Below, piece by piece: positions 1 through 6,811 of a stretch of 11,433 bases of DNA (position 1 is its first letter; every line of letters begins with the position of its first letter). The notes below the pieces were generated by a model. The model saw nothing but the letters and a program-made list of their open reading frames with translations, was not told the DNA's origin and did not search any database. The stretch comes from Myxococcales bacterium (GTDB taxonomy: Bacteria > Myxococcota > Myxococcia > Myxococcales > Myxococcaceae): the NCBI GenBank assembly GCA_003153055.1, contig PMBV01000271.1, positions 3,893 through 15,325 of the forward strand. The letters are read 5' to 3'. A program made the position numbers and the translations under genes.

Positions 1-1029
1 GATGTGCTGGCGTTCAGGCGTGCCATGTACGGCCCGGAGTCCTTCAAGGCTGGCCCACGGTACCTGGAATGGGCCCTCGACCAACCGCACGCCGCTCCCG
101 GGGCGCCAGCGGTCTGGCTCTACCGTACCGAGGGGGAAGTGCGGGGGCAGGTAGGAGGATACCGCACTCGCTTCCAGGTGGGAGGCGCCCGCCGCACCGC
201 CCTTTGGGTCCTTGACCTGGTCGTCGACCCCAACGTGCGCCAGCGCGGCATCGGGAAGGCGCTGGCCAAGGCGGCGTCCGACTCCGACCTGACGCTGTCG
301 ATCGACGTCTCGGCCGACGCTGGCGTGATGTTTCGTCGCTTGGGCTGGAGCGACCTCGGCGACGTGCCGTTGCATGTCCGTCCACTCACCTCGGCGTTCT
401 TCGAGGCACGTTCGTCGCGGGTGCTCCGCCTCGCCGCCCGCCCGGTGGCGGCCGCCATGCGCGGCATCGAGGGAGCATGGCGACCGGTGCTGCGGGCGGC
501 GGGGCTGGACCTCGTGCGGGTGAGGTGCTTCGACGAGCGCTCCGATGAGGCCTGGGCCCGGGCCGCCCCGGGGCTCCTGGTGGCGAGCCAGCGGGACCGC
601 GCCTTCCTGGAGTGGCGGTTCGGGCGCTTTCCGATGGCTGATCGCTACGGCCTCTACTACCTGATGCAGGGCGCGAAGGCCCTCGGCCACGCGGTGTTGA
701 GAACGGAAACACGAGGTCGGGTCACCGCCGGACACGTCGTCGACTTCGCCTGTGAGCACTGGGCCGTCGCGCCGCTGCTCGCGCTCGCTTCGGCCACGTT
801 GCGGGCGCGCGGTGCCGACGTGGCCTACTGCCTGTGTGCCTCGCCGTTCCCTGCCACGGCGTTCGCCGCTGCCGGGTTTGGTCGCCACGCGAGTGGGTGG
901 CCCCTCTTCGCAGACCTGAGGAACCTGACCTGGGGCGAGCGGCTTCTCGCGGCCCGGGCGCGCGGCTGGTTTGTCACCGCGGGTGACAGCAACATCGACC
1001 GACCCCGCGAGTTCACCGCGTTCGCATGA
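1..1029 (+). CDS. GNAT-family N-acetyltransferase, 5'-truncated by window edge
   Basis: This is probably an acetyl-CoA dependent N-acetyltransferase of unknown acceptor. The reading frame is open from the first base, so the true start most likely lies upstream; a GTG at 4 is the first in-window start codon but has no room for a ribosome binding site. Counting from that GTG, residues 66-90 carry the GNAT motif A: a beta strand (LWVLDLVVDP) followed by the acetyl-CoA pyrophosphate loop VRQRGIGKAL. The C-terminal half (about 195-310) has a second GNAT-like pattern (FLEWRFGRFP, then GHAVLRTE), so the protein may be a double-GNAT form such as is found in cell-surface polysaccharide or peptide modification loci. 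It is followed after 137 nt by an ATP-grasp ligase on the same strand, which fits a shared modification pathway, but that is inference. The GNAT call is firm; the substrate is unknown. Confidence 0.75.
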   Translation, partial: DVLAFRRAMYGPESFKAGPRYLEWALDQPHAAPGAPAVWLYRTEGEVRGQVGGYRTRFQVGGARRTALWVLDLVVDPNVRQRGIGKALAKAASDSDLTLSIDVSADAGVMFRRLGWSDLGDVPLHVRPLTSAFFEARSSRVLRLAARPVAAAMRGIEGAWRPVLRAAGLDLVRVRCFDERSDEAWARAAPGLLVASQRDRAFLEWRFGRFPMADRYGLYYLMQGAKALGHAVLRTETRGRVTAGHVVDFACEHWAVAPLLALASATLRARGADVAYCLCASPFPATAFAAAGFGRHASGWPLFADLRNLTWGERLLAARARGWFVTAGDSNIDRPREFTAFA

Positions 1030-1166
1030 TGCTTCAATCGAGACTGTCGCTCGTTTTTCCTTGAAGCCCAGAGGGCTCTCCCTCAGAGTGTACAGGGGGG
1101 GAAGGTCAGCTCAGTCGTGAGCGATGAGTCGCCGAATTACACCCGAAACAGAATCTCCACCGGCTT

Positions 1167-2435
1167 GTGCTACCTCCAATACTCCTGACAACGCCACAAA
1201 ACTGTGGCACCCTCGCGGCCGCGCGCGGCCTGGGCTCGCTCGGCTATCCGGTGTGGATGGCGAGTGATGCCTTTGGCGTACCAGCCATGGGCTCCCGCTA
1301 CGTCACCCGGCGACTCCGCTGCCCGGCGCTCTCGGAGCCCAGCCGGCTGTTGGGCTGGCTTGTCGAGCTCGGACAGCGTGACCCAGGCGCGGTGCTCTAC
1401 CCGACCTCGGACGACCTCGCGTGGTTCCAGGCGCTGCACGCCGATGCGTTGGCGCCGTATTTCAAGCTCTTCGCGCCTCCGGTGAAGGTGTTGAACGAGC
1501 TCCTCGACAAGGCTTCGCTGAACGAGCTGTGCCAGCGCGTGGGCATCGATACGCCACCGGCGGCCGCGCCGCGCACCGACGCCGAGCTCGAGGAGGCAGC
1601 GCGCACCCTACCGATGCCCGTGCTGATCAAGCAGCGCACCCAGCTCTTCTCGCGCGCTCGCGACAAGGGTGTGTTGGTGGGTACGCGCGAGGACCTGGTG
1701 CGCCAAGCGAAGGCGTACCGCGAGCGCAGCGACCGAGTCACCGACCTGTCGTCGGAGCTACCCGAGGCGACGCTGTCGTTGCTGCAGACGTACTTCGCCG
1801 AGGGCATGGACAACAGCATCCAGGTGTCTGGCTTCATCGACGAGACGGGCGAGCTGTTCGTCACCCGCGGGGTGGTGAAGCTCCTGCAGCGGCCGCGGCG
1901 CATGGGCCTGTCGCTGTGCCTGGAAGACGTGGAAGTGCCGCCGGAGCTGAACGAGCGGATTCGCGAGCTCTGTCGCGAGGCCGGGTACTACGGGGTCTTC
2001 GAGCTGGAGTTTCTGCGCGTTGACGGCAAGCACCTGCTCATCGACTTCAACCCCCGCTACTACCACTACATGGGCTTCTGCATCGCCCGCGGCATGCCGG
2101 TGCCACTCTTCACCACGCTCGCGGCGATGGGAGAGAGGACCGCGCTGCGCGGGGCGGTGGAGCAGGCGAAGCGGGCGCAAGGCAGTGGCCCGCGGGCGTT
2201 CTGCTACAGCTCCCAGCTCAAGGAGATGGTGTTGGCCCAAGGCCTCGCGTTCACGATGACCCACACGGAGGTCGCCCGATGGGTTCGCTGGTACCGCGCC
2301 AACCGTGACACCATGCACGACCCGATGGACGAGCCCGAGGATCGATTCCCGCACTACCTCGACGTGGCGTCGGGGCTGGTGGACTGCGTGCGGCACCCGC
2401 GGGCGTTCATTCGCTCCATCGCGCTCAACAAGTGA
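1167..2435 (+). CDS. ATP-grasp domain protein (carboxylate-amine ligase-like)
   Basis: This is a cytoplasmic ATP-grasp enzyme, expected to activate a carboxylate as acyl phosphate and join it to an amine or thiol. The N-terminus (ILLTTPQNCGTLAAARGLG) resembles the pre-ATP-grasp Rossmann-like subdomain, followed by YPTSDD at 78-83. Lys155 in PVLIKQ sits where the ATP-binding lysine is expected. FELEFLRVDG at 278-287 and LIDFNPRYYH at 291-300 supply the acidic and Asn metal ligands typical of the family. At 422 residues it is of usual length. The GTG start at 1167 has no visible Shine-Dalgarno, but the N-terminal fold begins right there; the next in-frame ATG (1257) would remove the first strands. 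It sits 137 nt after a GNAT gene and 3 nt before pdxH. The substrate cannot be read from sequence; D-aspartate ligase-like and polysaccharide-modifying members are alternatives. Confidence 0.8.
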   Translation: MLPPILLTTPQNCGTLAAARGLGSLGYPVWMASDAFGVPAMGSRYVTRRLRCPALSEPSRLLGWLVELGQRDPGAVLYPTSDDLAWFQALHADALAPYFKLFAPPVKVLNELLDKASLNELCQRVGIDTPPAAAPRTDAELEEAARTLPMPVLIKQRTQLFSRARDKGVLVGTREDLVRQAKAYRERSDRVTDLSSELPEATLSLLQTYFAEGMDNSIQVSGFIDETGELFVTRGVVKLLQRPRRMGLSLCLEDVEVPPELNERIRELCREAGYYGVFELEFLRVDGKHLLIDFNPRYYHYMGFCIARGMPVPLFTTLAAMGERTALRGAVEQAKRAQGSGPRAFCYSSQLKEMVLAQGLAFTMTHTEVARWVRWYRANRDTMHDPMDEPEDRFPHYLDVASGLVDCVRHPRAFIRSIALNK

Positions 2436-2438
2436 CCC

Positions 2439-3023
2439 ATGACTCCCTTCCGCGAGCCCTTCGAGCGCTTCGCCAAGGTCTTCGAGGAGGCCAAGCAAGC
2501 CATTCCCCAGGACCCCAACGCGATGCAGCTCGCCACCGTCGACGAGCGAGGCCGGCCCACCATTCGCACCGTGTTGATGAAGGACTTCGACACCCGGGGC
2601 TTCGTCTTCTACGGCAACCACGCCAGCCGCAAGGGGCGCCACCTGTCAGCGAAGAAGGCCGCGGCGGTCAACTTCTACTGGCCGGCGCTGGGGCGACAGG
2701 TGCGCATCGAAGGGCTCGTGGGCACCGTGACCGACGCCGAGGCCGACGCCTACTTCGCCACCCGACCCAGGCTGTCCCAGCTGGGGGCCTGGGCCTCGCT
2801 CCAGAGCCAGCCGCTGGAGAGCCGCGCGGTGCTCGAGGCGCGCGTGGACGAGCTGACCAAGACGTACGAAGGCCGCGACGTGCCCCGGCCACCTCACTGG
2901 AGCGGCTGGTGCCTCGCTCCCGACTACTTCGAGTTCTGGAAGGCCCACCCCTACCGACTGCACTGGCGAGACATCTACGTCAGGGAAGGTGACGGCTGGC
3001 AGACCTCGATGCTGTACCCCTGA
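2439..3023 (+). CDS. pdxH: Pyridoxamine 5'-phosphate oxidase PdxH
   Basis: This FMN enzyme oxidises pyridoxine or pyridoxamine 5'-phosphate to pyridoxal 5'-phosphate, the last step of B6 salvage and of the DXP-dependent pathway. Family signatures run in order: AMQLATVDERGRP (28-40), RTVLMKDFD (43-51), SRKGRHL (63-69), RQVRIEG (86-92), RPRLSQLGAWAS (109-120), VPRPPHW (148-154) and RLH (173-175). At 194 residues it is slightly shorter than the E. coli type (about 218), the shortfall being at the N-terminus. The C-terminus is mildly unusual: RLHWRD replaces the common RLHDR, and the terminal R-L-x-P becomes MLYP. The ATG lies 3 nt after the ATP-grasp stop with no clear Shine-Dalgarno, so translation is probably coupled to the upstream gene. 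It is a confident call. Confidence 0.95.
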   Translation: MTPFREPFERFAKVFEEAKQAIPQDPNAMQLATVDERGRPTIRTVLMKDFDTRGFVFYGNHASRKGRHLSAKKAAAVNFYWPALGRQVRIEGLVGTVTDAEADAYFATRPRLSQLGAWASLQSQPLESRAVLEARVDELTKTYEGRDVPRPPHWSGWCLAPDYFEFWKAHPYRLHWRDIYVREGDGWQTSMLYP

Positions 3024-3030
3024 GCCTCGC

Positions 3031-3204
3031 GTGCTCGCTCCGGGCCAACGCCGCGCGCTCCTCGCCCTGCTCGTACTCACCCTGGTGATGAGCCTCGGCA
3101 CGTCCTTCCTCGCCTCCAGCGAGCCCAGCTCCGACGCAGCGGCGACTCTGGGTCATGGGGTTGCGAGCAATCACCAAGAGCCCCTCGGCCGATCGGTCGA
3201 GTGA
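3031..3204 (+). CDS. Small single-pass membrane or signal-anchor peptide, unrecognised
   Basis: This 57-residue frame starts with GTG 7 nt after the pdxH stop. It has a basic N-terminus (APGQRRA), a hydrophobic run at about 8-26 (LLALLVLTLVMSLGTSFLA) and a polar tail rich in Ser, Ala and Glu. Its codons end in G or C about as often as those of the real genes around it, which favours coding. The stop TGA (3202-3204) overlaps the ATG at 3204 of the next frame, an operon-like junction. No Shine-Dalgarno is obvious. It could be a genuine small membrane protein, or the 5' stub of a longer gene lost in the decayed region that follows. I do not recognise a family. Confidence 0.35.
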   Translation: MLAPGQRRALLALLVLTLVMSLGTSFLASSEPSSDAAATLGHGVASNHQEPLGRSVE

Positions 3205-3452
3205 TGCATGGATTGTGGCTCCTCCTGCTCACCGTGCTCTCGCGTCGCGGGGCTCGGGCACACAGGCCGCTGAGCTCCATCGGCGAAGCCTGCTCCGTCC
3301 CTCGGGGCAAGGTCGCCAGGAACAGTACCAATGGTACCATCTGCCGTGAGGCCCTCCGAATGGTACCATTGGTGACATTGCTGGGGACCCTCGGCCACCT
3401 CGCCCATGGTCGGTCGCGGGGCTCGCGAACGCCGCGTGTGCGTCCTGAGTAG
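3204..3452 (+). pseudogene. Possible N-terminal stub of a secreted Cys-rich protein
   Basis: The frame opens with MHGLWLLLLTVLS, a plausible signal-peptide core, then reaches SSIGEACSVPRG, which resembles the start of a Cys-rich lipoprotein region. After about 3310 it runs into the inverted repeat at 3311-3389 and loses any protein-like character, ending at a TAG at 3450. There is no lipobox cysteine in frame where one would be expected. My reading is a broken gene start, perhaps the front end of the Cys-rich fragment at 3795-4036, separated from it by about 0.5 kb of inserted sequence. This is inference; the frame may equally be non-coding. Confidence 0.22.
3311..3389. repeat. Long imperfect inverted repeat containing two ATGGTACCAT palindromes
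   Basis: Arms at 3311-3340 and 3360-3389 match as reverse complements at 24 of 30 positions. The inner 14 bases are perfect: ACCAATGGTACCAT (3327-3340) against ATGGTACCATTGGT (3360-3373). The loop is 19 nt. Each arm contains ATGGTACCAT, itself a perfect 10-bp palindrome, at 3331-3340 and 3360-3369, 29 bp apart; the right copy extends to the 12-bp palindrome AATGGTACCATT (3359-3370). The site is AT-richer than its surroundings and lies in a region without an intact gene. There is no T-tract, so it is not an ordinary Rho-independent terminator. Candidates are a dispersed extragenic palindrome or MITE-like element, or a paired operator for a dimeric regulator. Confidence 0.75.
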
Positions 3453-3785
3453 GTGGGACATGACGTTTCGCGCACGCTGACGCCCGAGTCGGCTGGAGGC
3501 GCCAGGATCACGCTGCCGGACTGGTCCGAGAAGGCCGTCTTCGGTGTGGCGAAGCCCGTGAGGGCCACTGACTCGAGGTCGGGGCGCTGGTCGCAAGAGG
3601 CACGGCGGAGCAGCCGCGCCGCCCTCTCCCCCTGAGGCGGGTGCCGTTCCTGGATGACCTTCTTCAGCGCCCCTCGTGGCACCCAGGTACGAGATCCACT
3701 CCGCCGCCGTAGAACTCCTCGATGAGGAGTGCCCAAGCCCGGGCGTTCTCCTCGTTCCGGCACTTGAACGGCCGCGACCGTTCCT
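3440..3785 (-). pseudogene. Frameshifted remnant of an unrecognised gene
   Basis: On the minus strand two adjacent frames show strong third-position G/C bias and protein-like composition, but neither is complete. The first, from about 3785 to 3695, reads FKCRNEENARAWALLIEEF and YGGGVDL. The second, from about 3690 to 3440, reads VPRGALKKVIQERHPPQGE, then DLESVALTGFATPKTAFSD and SGSVILAPPA. A single frame change around 3685-3700 would join them. There is no plausible start upstream, because the plus-strand Cys-rich fragment begins at about 3795. No known family is recognised. It looks like the C-terminal part of a real protein brought in by rearrangement and now decaying. Confidence 0.3.
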
Positions 3786-3794
3786 CCCGCAACG

Positions 3795-4136
3795 ATGGCG
3801 CGCTGCACAGAGGTCCTCGGCACGAATTGTGCCCAGTTCGAGTGCGCCAGCCCCTGCAACCCCGGCATCGGCCCCACCTGCCCGCGAGGCTTCGTTTGTG
3901 GGGTGAGCGGGCCTCATGCCTTCTGCTTCGAGTCGTGCACCCCAGACAGCGGAGCCACCTGCCCTCAGGGGAAGCGCTGCGTGCCGGTGAGCGAAGACGA
4001 GCAGCTCTTCGGGTGTCGGGTGCGCTGGGCACTTGCGCTCAACCCAGCGCGCGGAGGGCCTCCAGCACCACTTCACCGTGGCCCTCGGCCTTCACCTTGG
4101 GCCAAACCTTGGCCACCTTGCCGTCGGGACCGATGA
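3795..4136 (+). pseudogene. Cys-rich secreted-protein fragment, N-terminus missing
   Basis: Residues 1-74 of this frame contain a dense cysteine pattern: TNCAQFECASPCNPG, GPTCPRGFVCG, FCFESCTPDSGATCPQGKRC and a final FGC. This is the kind of disulphide-rich repeat seen in myxobacterial outer-surface lipoproteins, and resembles the N-terminal half of the large lipoprotein at 7708-9762. There is no signal peptide, no Shine-Dalgarno before the ATG at 3795, and stops lie in frame a little upstream (3722-3724 and 3766-3768). After about 4030 the frame simply reads through the antisense of bcp to a stop at 4134-4136, so the original C-terminus is probably lost by a frameshift. Best read as the back half of a broken lipoprotein gene. 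Confidence 0.4.
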
Positions 4137-4503
4137 GGAAGGTGCTCCTCACGATGCCCATGTACTTCTTCCCGTAGTTGTTCTTCTCGCCCCAGGCGCC
4201 GTACTTCTCGGCCACGGCGTGCTCGGTGTCGGCCAGCAAGGTGAAGGGCAGCTTGTACTTCTCGATGAACTTCACGTGCCGTTTCTCGTCGTCGGGCGAG
4301 ACCCCCAGGACCACCGCGCCGGCCTTCTCGAGCTTCGAGTGCTCGTCGCGGAAGCTGCACGCCTCCTTGGTGCAGCCAGGGGTGTCATCCTTCGGGTAGA
4401 AGTACAACACGACGTACTTTCCCGCGAAGTCGGCCAGCTTCACTGTCTGCCCCGACTGGTCCTTGAGCGAAAACACCGGGGCCTTCTTCCCTTCTTCAAT
4501 CAT
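4039..4503 (-). CDS. bcp: Thioredoxin-dependent thiol peroxidase Bcp (PrxQ)
   Basis: This cytoplasmic peroxiredoxin reduces hydrogen peroxide and organic hydroperoxides using thioredoxin. The 154-residue protein has the full family layout: [19 protein letters not shown] at the N-terminus, the active site [15 protein letters not shown] with peroxidatic Cys44 and resolving Cys49 (the CTxEAC arrangement of atypical 2-Cys PrxQ), VVLGVSPDD, then LPFTLLAD and [11 protein letters not shown] near the C-terminus. Length is typical. The ATG (complement of 4501-4503) is preceded by AGGAGG at 7 nt, so the start is secure. It is transcribed alone, divergently from the LytS-like kinase gene with 121 nt between the starts. 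Its 3' end overlaps the tail of the decayed Cys-rich frame. Confidence 0.96.
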   Translation of the reverse strand: MIEEGKKAPVFSLKDQSGQTVKLADFAGKYVVLYFYPKDDTPGCTKEACSFRDEHSKLEKAGAVVLGVSPDDEKRHVKFIEKYKLPFTLLADTEHAVAEKYGAWGEKNNYGKKYMGIVRSTFLIGPDGKVAKVWPKVKAEGHGEVVLEALRALG

Positions 4504-4510
4504 CGTGCTC

Positions 4511-4516
4511 CCTCCT
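4511..4516 (-). promoter_or_regulatory. Consensus ribosome binding site of bcp
   Basis: On the minus strand AGGAGG lies 7 nt before the bcp ATG. It is the only perfect AGGAGG I found before a gene in this window and suggests strong constitutive translation of the peroxiredoxin. Confidence 0.85.
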
Positions 4517-4624
4517 GGGCCAGGTGGGTAACGGGCCTCTGGGCGCCGCGCACGACCGCCGGAGCGAGGCCGGCGACCGCCCAGCGCGTCGGCTCACGTC
4601 CACCGCCAGGGCTGTGCGAGGCTC

Positions 4625-5647
4625 GTGGCCGTGCAGCTGGTACCCGAGACCTCCATCGTGCGCGCGACCTGGCGCGCCCTCCTGCGGCCTCGGCGCCTGT
4701 GGCCGGTGGTGTTGGTCGGGGTGCCCCTCATCATCGCCCAGGCCCGCTGGAGTCGAGACCCGCTGGCCGTGCCCCTCGGCGTCGCCTACGTCCTCGCGTT
4801 TCTCGCCGTGGCCCCGGTGTCCTACCGGGTGCTGTTCCCCGACGGCCTCGACTGGAGCCACGGCGCGGTGCGGGTGGTGCTCTACGCGCTGGTGGGCGTG
4901 GGGGTGATGCTGGGCATGGGCGTCGGCGTGCCGCGAGTCCTCGGCATGAGCACCACCTTCCTCACCGATCGAACCTCCATCGCCGTCACCACCGCCTTCT
5001 TCCTGGTGGGCGGTTGGGGCCTGGCGCGTGACATCGGCTTCGAGAAGCGCCTCGAGCGGTTGCAGCTCGAGACCGAGCGGGCCCAGCTCCTCGCCCTCAA
5101 GTCTCACCTCGAGCCCCACTTTCTCTTCAACACGCTCAACGCCATCGCTGAGTGGTGCCGCATCGACGGAGAGGTGGCCGAGCGGGCGGTGCTGGCGCTC
5201 TCGGCGATGCTCCGGGTGATGCTCGACGGCGTCAAGGCCACCACCTGGCCCCTCGAGAAGGAGCTCGAGCTGGCCCAGCGTCTTTTCGAGCTCCACCTGA
5301 TGCGCGACCGCGCCCTGTTCACGCTGGAGTGCGCGCTGCCGACCCCGCTGCCCCAGGTTCAGGTGCCGCCGCTGTGCCTCATGACATTGGTGGAGAACGC
5401 AATGAAGCACGGCCCGGGAGCGGGACACCGTGGCCTCCTTCGCCTCGAGGTGACCGCCAGCCCGACGTGGGTGACGGTGACGCTGGAGAACCCCGGGCCC
5501 TTCAAGGGCCGGCGAGCCGGGAGCGATGGCCTCCCCACCCTCGAGAAGCACCTCACGCTGGCCTTCGGCTCGAGGGCCCGCTTCGACATCGCGACCGTGT
5601 CGCCAGCGCGCACCCGGGCGACCCTCACGTTTCCCCTGGAGCACTGA
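4625..5647 (+). CDS. LytS/YehU-type membrane sensor histidine kinase
   Basis: This is the sensor kinase of a two-component system. The N-terminal 135 residues hold about four hydrophobic segments (near 27-40, 48-66, 82-103 and 117-133) with no extracytoplasmic sensor domain, so the signal is probably sensed in the membrane. A short coiled-coil-like linker (LERLQLETERAQLLALK) leads to the His_kinase domain: LKSHLEPHFLFNTLNAI, with His165 as the phosphoacceptor. The ATP-binding part has the N box LVENAMKHG (255-263) and a divergent G box GSDGLPTLEKHL. Start choice: GTG 4625 opens the frame, but GAGG at 4618-4621 is better spaced (9 nt) from GTG 4631, which would shorten the protein by two residues. 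The response regulator gene follows after 3 nt. Confidence 0.92.
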   Translation: MAVQLVPETSIVRATWRALLRPRRLWPVVLVGVPLIIAQARWSRDPLAVPLGVAYVLAFLAVAPVSYRVLFPDGLDWSHGAVRVVLYALVGVGVMLGMGVGVPRVLGMSTTFLTDRTSIAVTTAFFLVGGWGLARDIGFEKRLERLQLETERAQLLALKSHLEPHFLFNTLNAIAEWCRIDGEVAERAVLALSAMLRVMLDGVKATTWPLEKELELAQRLFELHLMRDRALFTLECALPTPLPQVQVPPLCLMTLVENAMKHGPGAGHRGLLRLEVTASPTWVTVTLENPGPFKGRRAGSDGLPTLEKHLTLAFGSRARFDIATVSPARTRATLTFPLEH

Positions 5648-5650
5648 CCC

Positions 5651-6424
5651 ATGGCCCTCAAGGTCCTCATCGCCGATGACGAAGAGCTCGCCCGCGGCCG
5701 CCTCCGCCGGTTGCTCTCGGCGATGGACGACGTCGAGCTGGTCGGAGAAGCGAAGGACGGCGACGAGGTGCTGGCGCGGGTGAAGGCCGGGGGAGTGGAC
5801 CTGGTGCTCCTGGACGTGCAGATGCCGCGGCTGACCGGCACCGAGGCGATGGCCATGTGGCCCAGCGACGGCCCTCTGGTCGTCTTCTGTACTGCCTACG
5901 CCGAGCACGCGGTGAAGGCCTTCGACACCGGGGCCATCGACTACCTGCTCAAGCCGGTCGAGCTGGAGCGCCTCAAGAAGGCCCTCGACCGCGCCAAGGG
6001 GAAAGACGAGCGCACCCGCTTCCTCGCCGAGGTACGGCAGCACCAGCTGGCTCGCCTGCCCATCAGCACGCGGCAGGGCGTGACGCTCATCGACCCGGCG
6101 GCCGTCACCCACGCGGTCCTCGAGGACGAGCTCGTCACCGTGTACACTGCGGGGGCGTCGTACCTCACGGACTTCACGCTTCAGGACCTGCAGGAGCGGC
6201 TCGGCGCCGGGCGGGTGGAGCGGGTGCACCGGAGGGCGCTGCTCAACCTCGAGGCCGTGACGCACCTCGAGCCTCTCGAGACGGGGGGCTACTTGGCCCG
6301 CACCGTGGGAGGTCAGACCGTGGAGGTGTCGCGCCAGTCGGCCAGGGAGCTGCGCCGACGGCTGGGGTTGAGGAAGGGCCCCAGCGAGGTGGACGACGAC
6401 GAGCCACCCTCGCGCAAGAAATAG
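5651..6424 (+). CDS. LytTR-family response regulator
   Basis: This is the DNA-binding partner of the kinase just upstream. The receiver domain (3-115) has the acidic pocket Asp9/Asp10, phosphoacceptor Asp55 in LVLLDVQMPR, Thr81 in FCTAY, and Lys101 in the KP switch. A LytTR DNA-binding domain fills about 138-239 (GVTLIDPAAVTHAVLEDE, then VHRRALLNLEAV and RQSARELRRRLG). An acidic and basic tail (GPSEVDDDEPPSRKK) follows. GGAG at 5638-5641 lies 9 nt before the ATG, inside the kinase gene, supporting this start and translation from the same transcript. Target promoters are unknown; LytTR proteins usually bind paired sites upstream of genes for surface or secreted functions. The 3' end overlaps a minus-strand gene by 112 bp. 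Confidence 0.95.
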   Translation: MALKVLIADDEELARGRLRRLLSAMDDVELVGEAKDGDEVLARVKAGGVDLVLLDVQMPRLTGTEAMAMWPSDGPLVVFCTAYAEHAVKAFDTGAIDYLLKPVELERLKKALDRAKGKDERTRFLAEVRQHQLARLPISTRQGVTLIDPAAVTHAVLEDELVTVYTAGASYLTDFTLQDLQERLGAGRVERVHRRALLNLEAVTHLEPLETGGYLARTVGGQTVEVSRQSARELRRRLGLRKGPSEVDDDEPPSRKK

Positions 6425-6723
6425 CCCAGGCCGTCGGAGCGGAGCCCGCGAGACGTGCGCCGCGCTTCCGCGACCACGCGCGCCAGGTCGGCCACCGTGC
6501 GCACCGGGTCCATGGTCTCGAAGGGCAACGCCACGTCGAGCACGTCTTCGAGGTCGAGGCCGATGAGCACCACCCCCAGGCGGGTGATGCCGAGGTCCTT
6601 CTCGAGGTCGTCGCGGGGGCGGACCTCGGAGGTGCTGCACTCGAGGTGCGCGGCCACCACGTGCCGAACCAGCTCTTCGATGGGAGGATGCCGCTGTGGG
6701 CGGTCGTCGGTCGTATGAACCAT
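6313..6723 (-). CDS. Acyl-carrier-protein-like protein lacking the modified serine
   Basis: From the ATG at 6723 the protein has 136 residues. Residues 14-88 fit the four-helix carrier fold: IEELVRHVVAAHL, then RPRDDLEKDLGITRLGVVLI, LEDVLDVALPFETMD and VRTVADLARVV. Aligned to the E. coli ACP pattern DLGADSLD, the local sequence is DLGITRLG, so Arg48 stands where the phosphopantetheine serine should be. The protein should therefore not carry an acyl chain and may be a structural or regulatory homologue. The tail (about 90-136) is Ser/Arg-rich, low in complexity and antisense to the end of the response regulator gene. GGAG lies 6 nt before this ATG, while an alternative ATG at 6753 has no Shine-Dalgarno. 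No acyltransferase or synthase neighbours are visible. Confidence 0.6.
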   Translation of the reverse strand: MVHTTDDRPQRHPPIEELVRHVVAAHLECSTSEVRPRDDLEKDLGITRLGVVLIGLDLEDVLDVALPFETMDPVRTVADLARVVAEARRTSRGLRSDGLGYFLREGGSSSSTSLGPFLNPSRRRSSLADWRDTSTV

Positions 6724-6811
6724 GGGTGACTCCAGAGGCGCCCGGCGCGGCATGCGTCGTGAGCACGAAGCCAGAACGGCGCCGCCCGAGGAGCTATTTC
6801 ACGGGCCAATT

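Noticed and set aside
1071..1084. GAGGG-CTCT-CCCTC hairpin after the GNAT gene
   Set aside because: A 5-bp stem with no T-tract is too weak to call a terminator.
2433..5653. Identical TGACCCATG stop-start junction at 2433-2441 and 5645-5653
   Set aside because: A 9-nt match at two gene junctions, including the obligatory TGA and ATG, is easily coincidental.
4496..6766. Very long minus-strand open frame (756 codons) opposite the LytS/LytTR genes
   Set aside because: It is the antisense shadow of two well-supported genes. Its translation is a His/Arg/Gly-rich low-complexity string with no domain.
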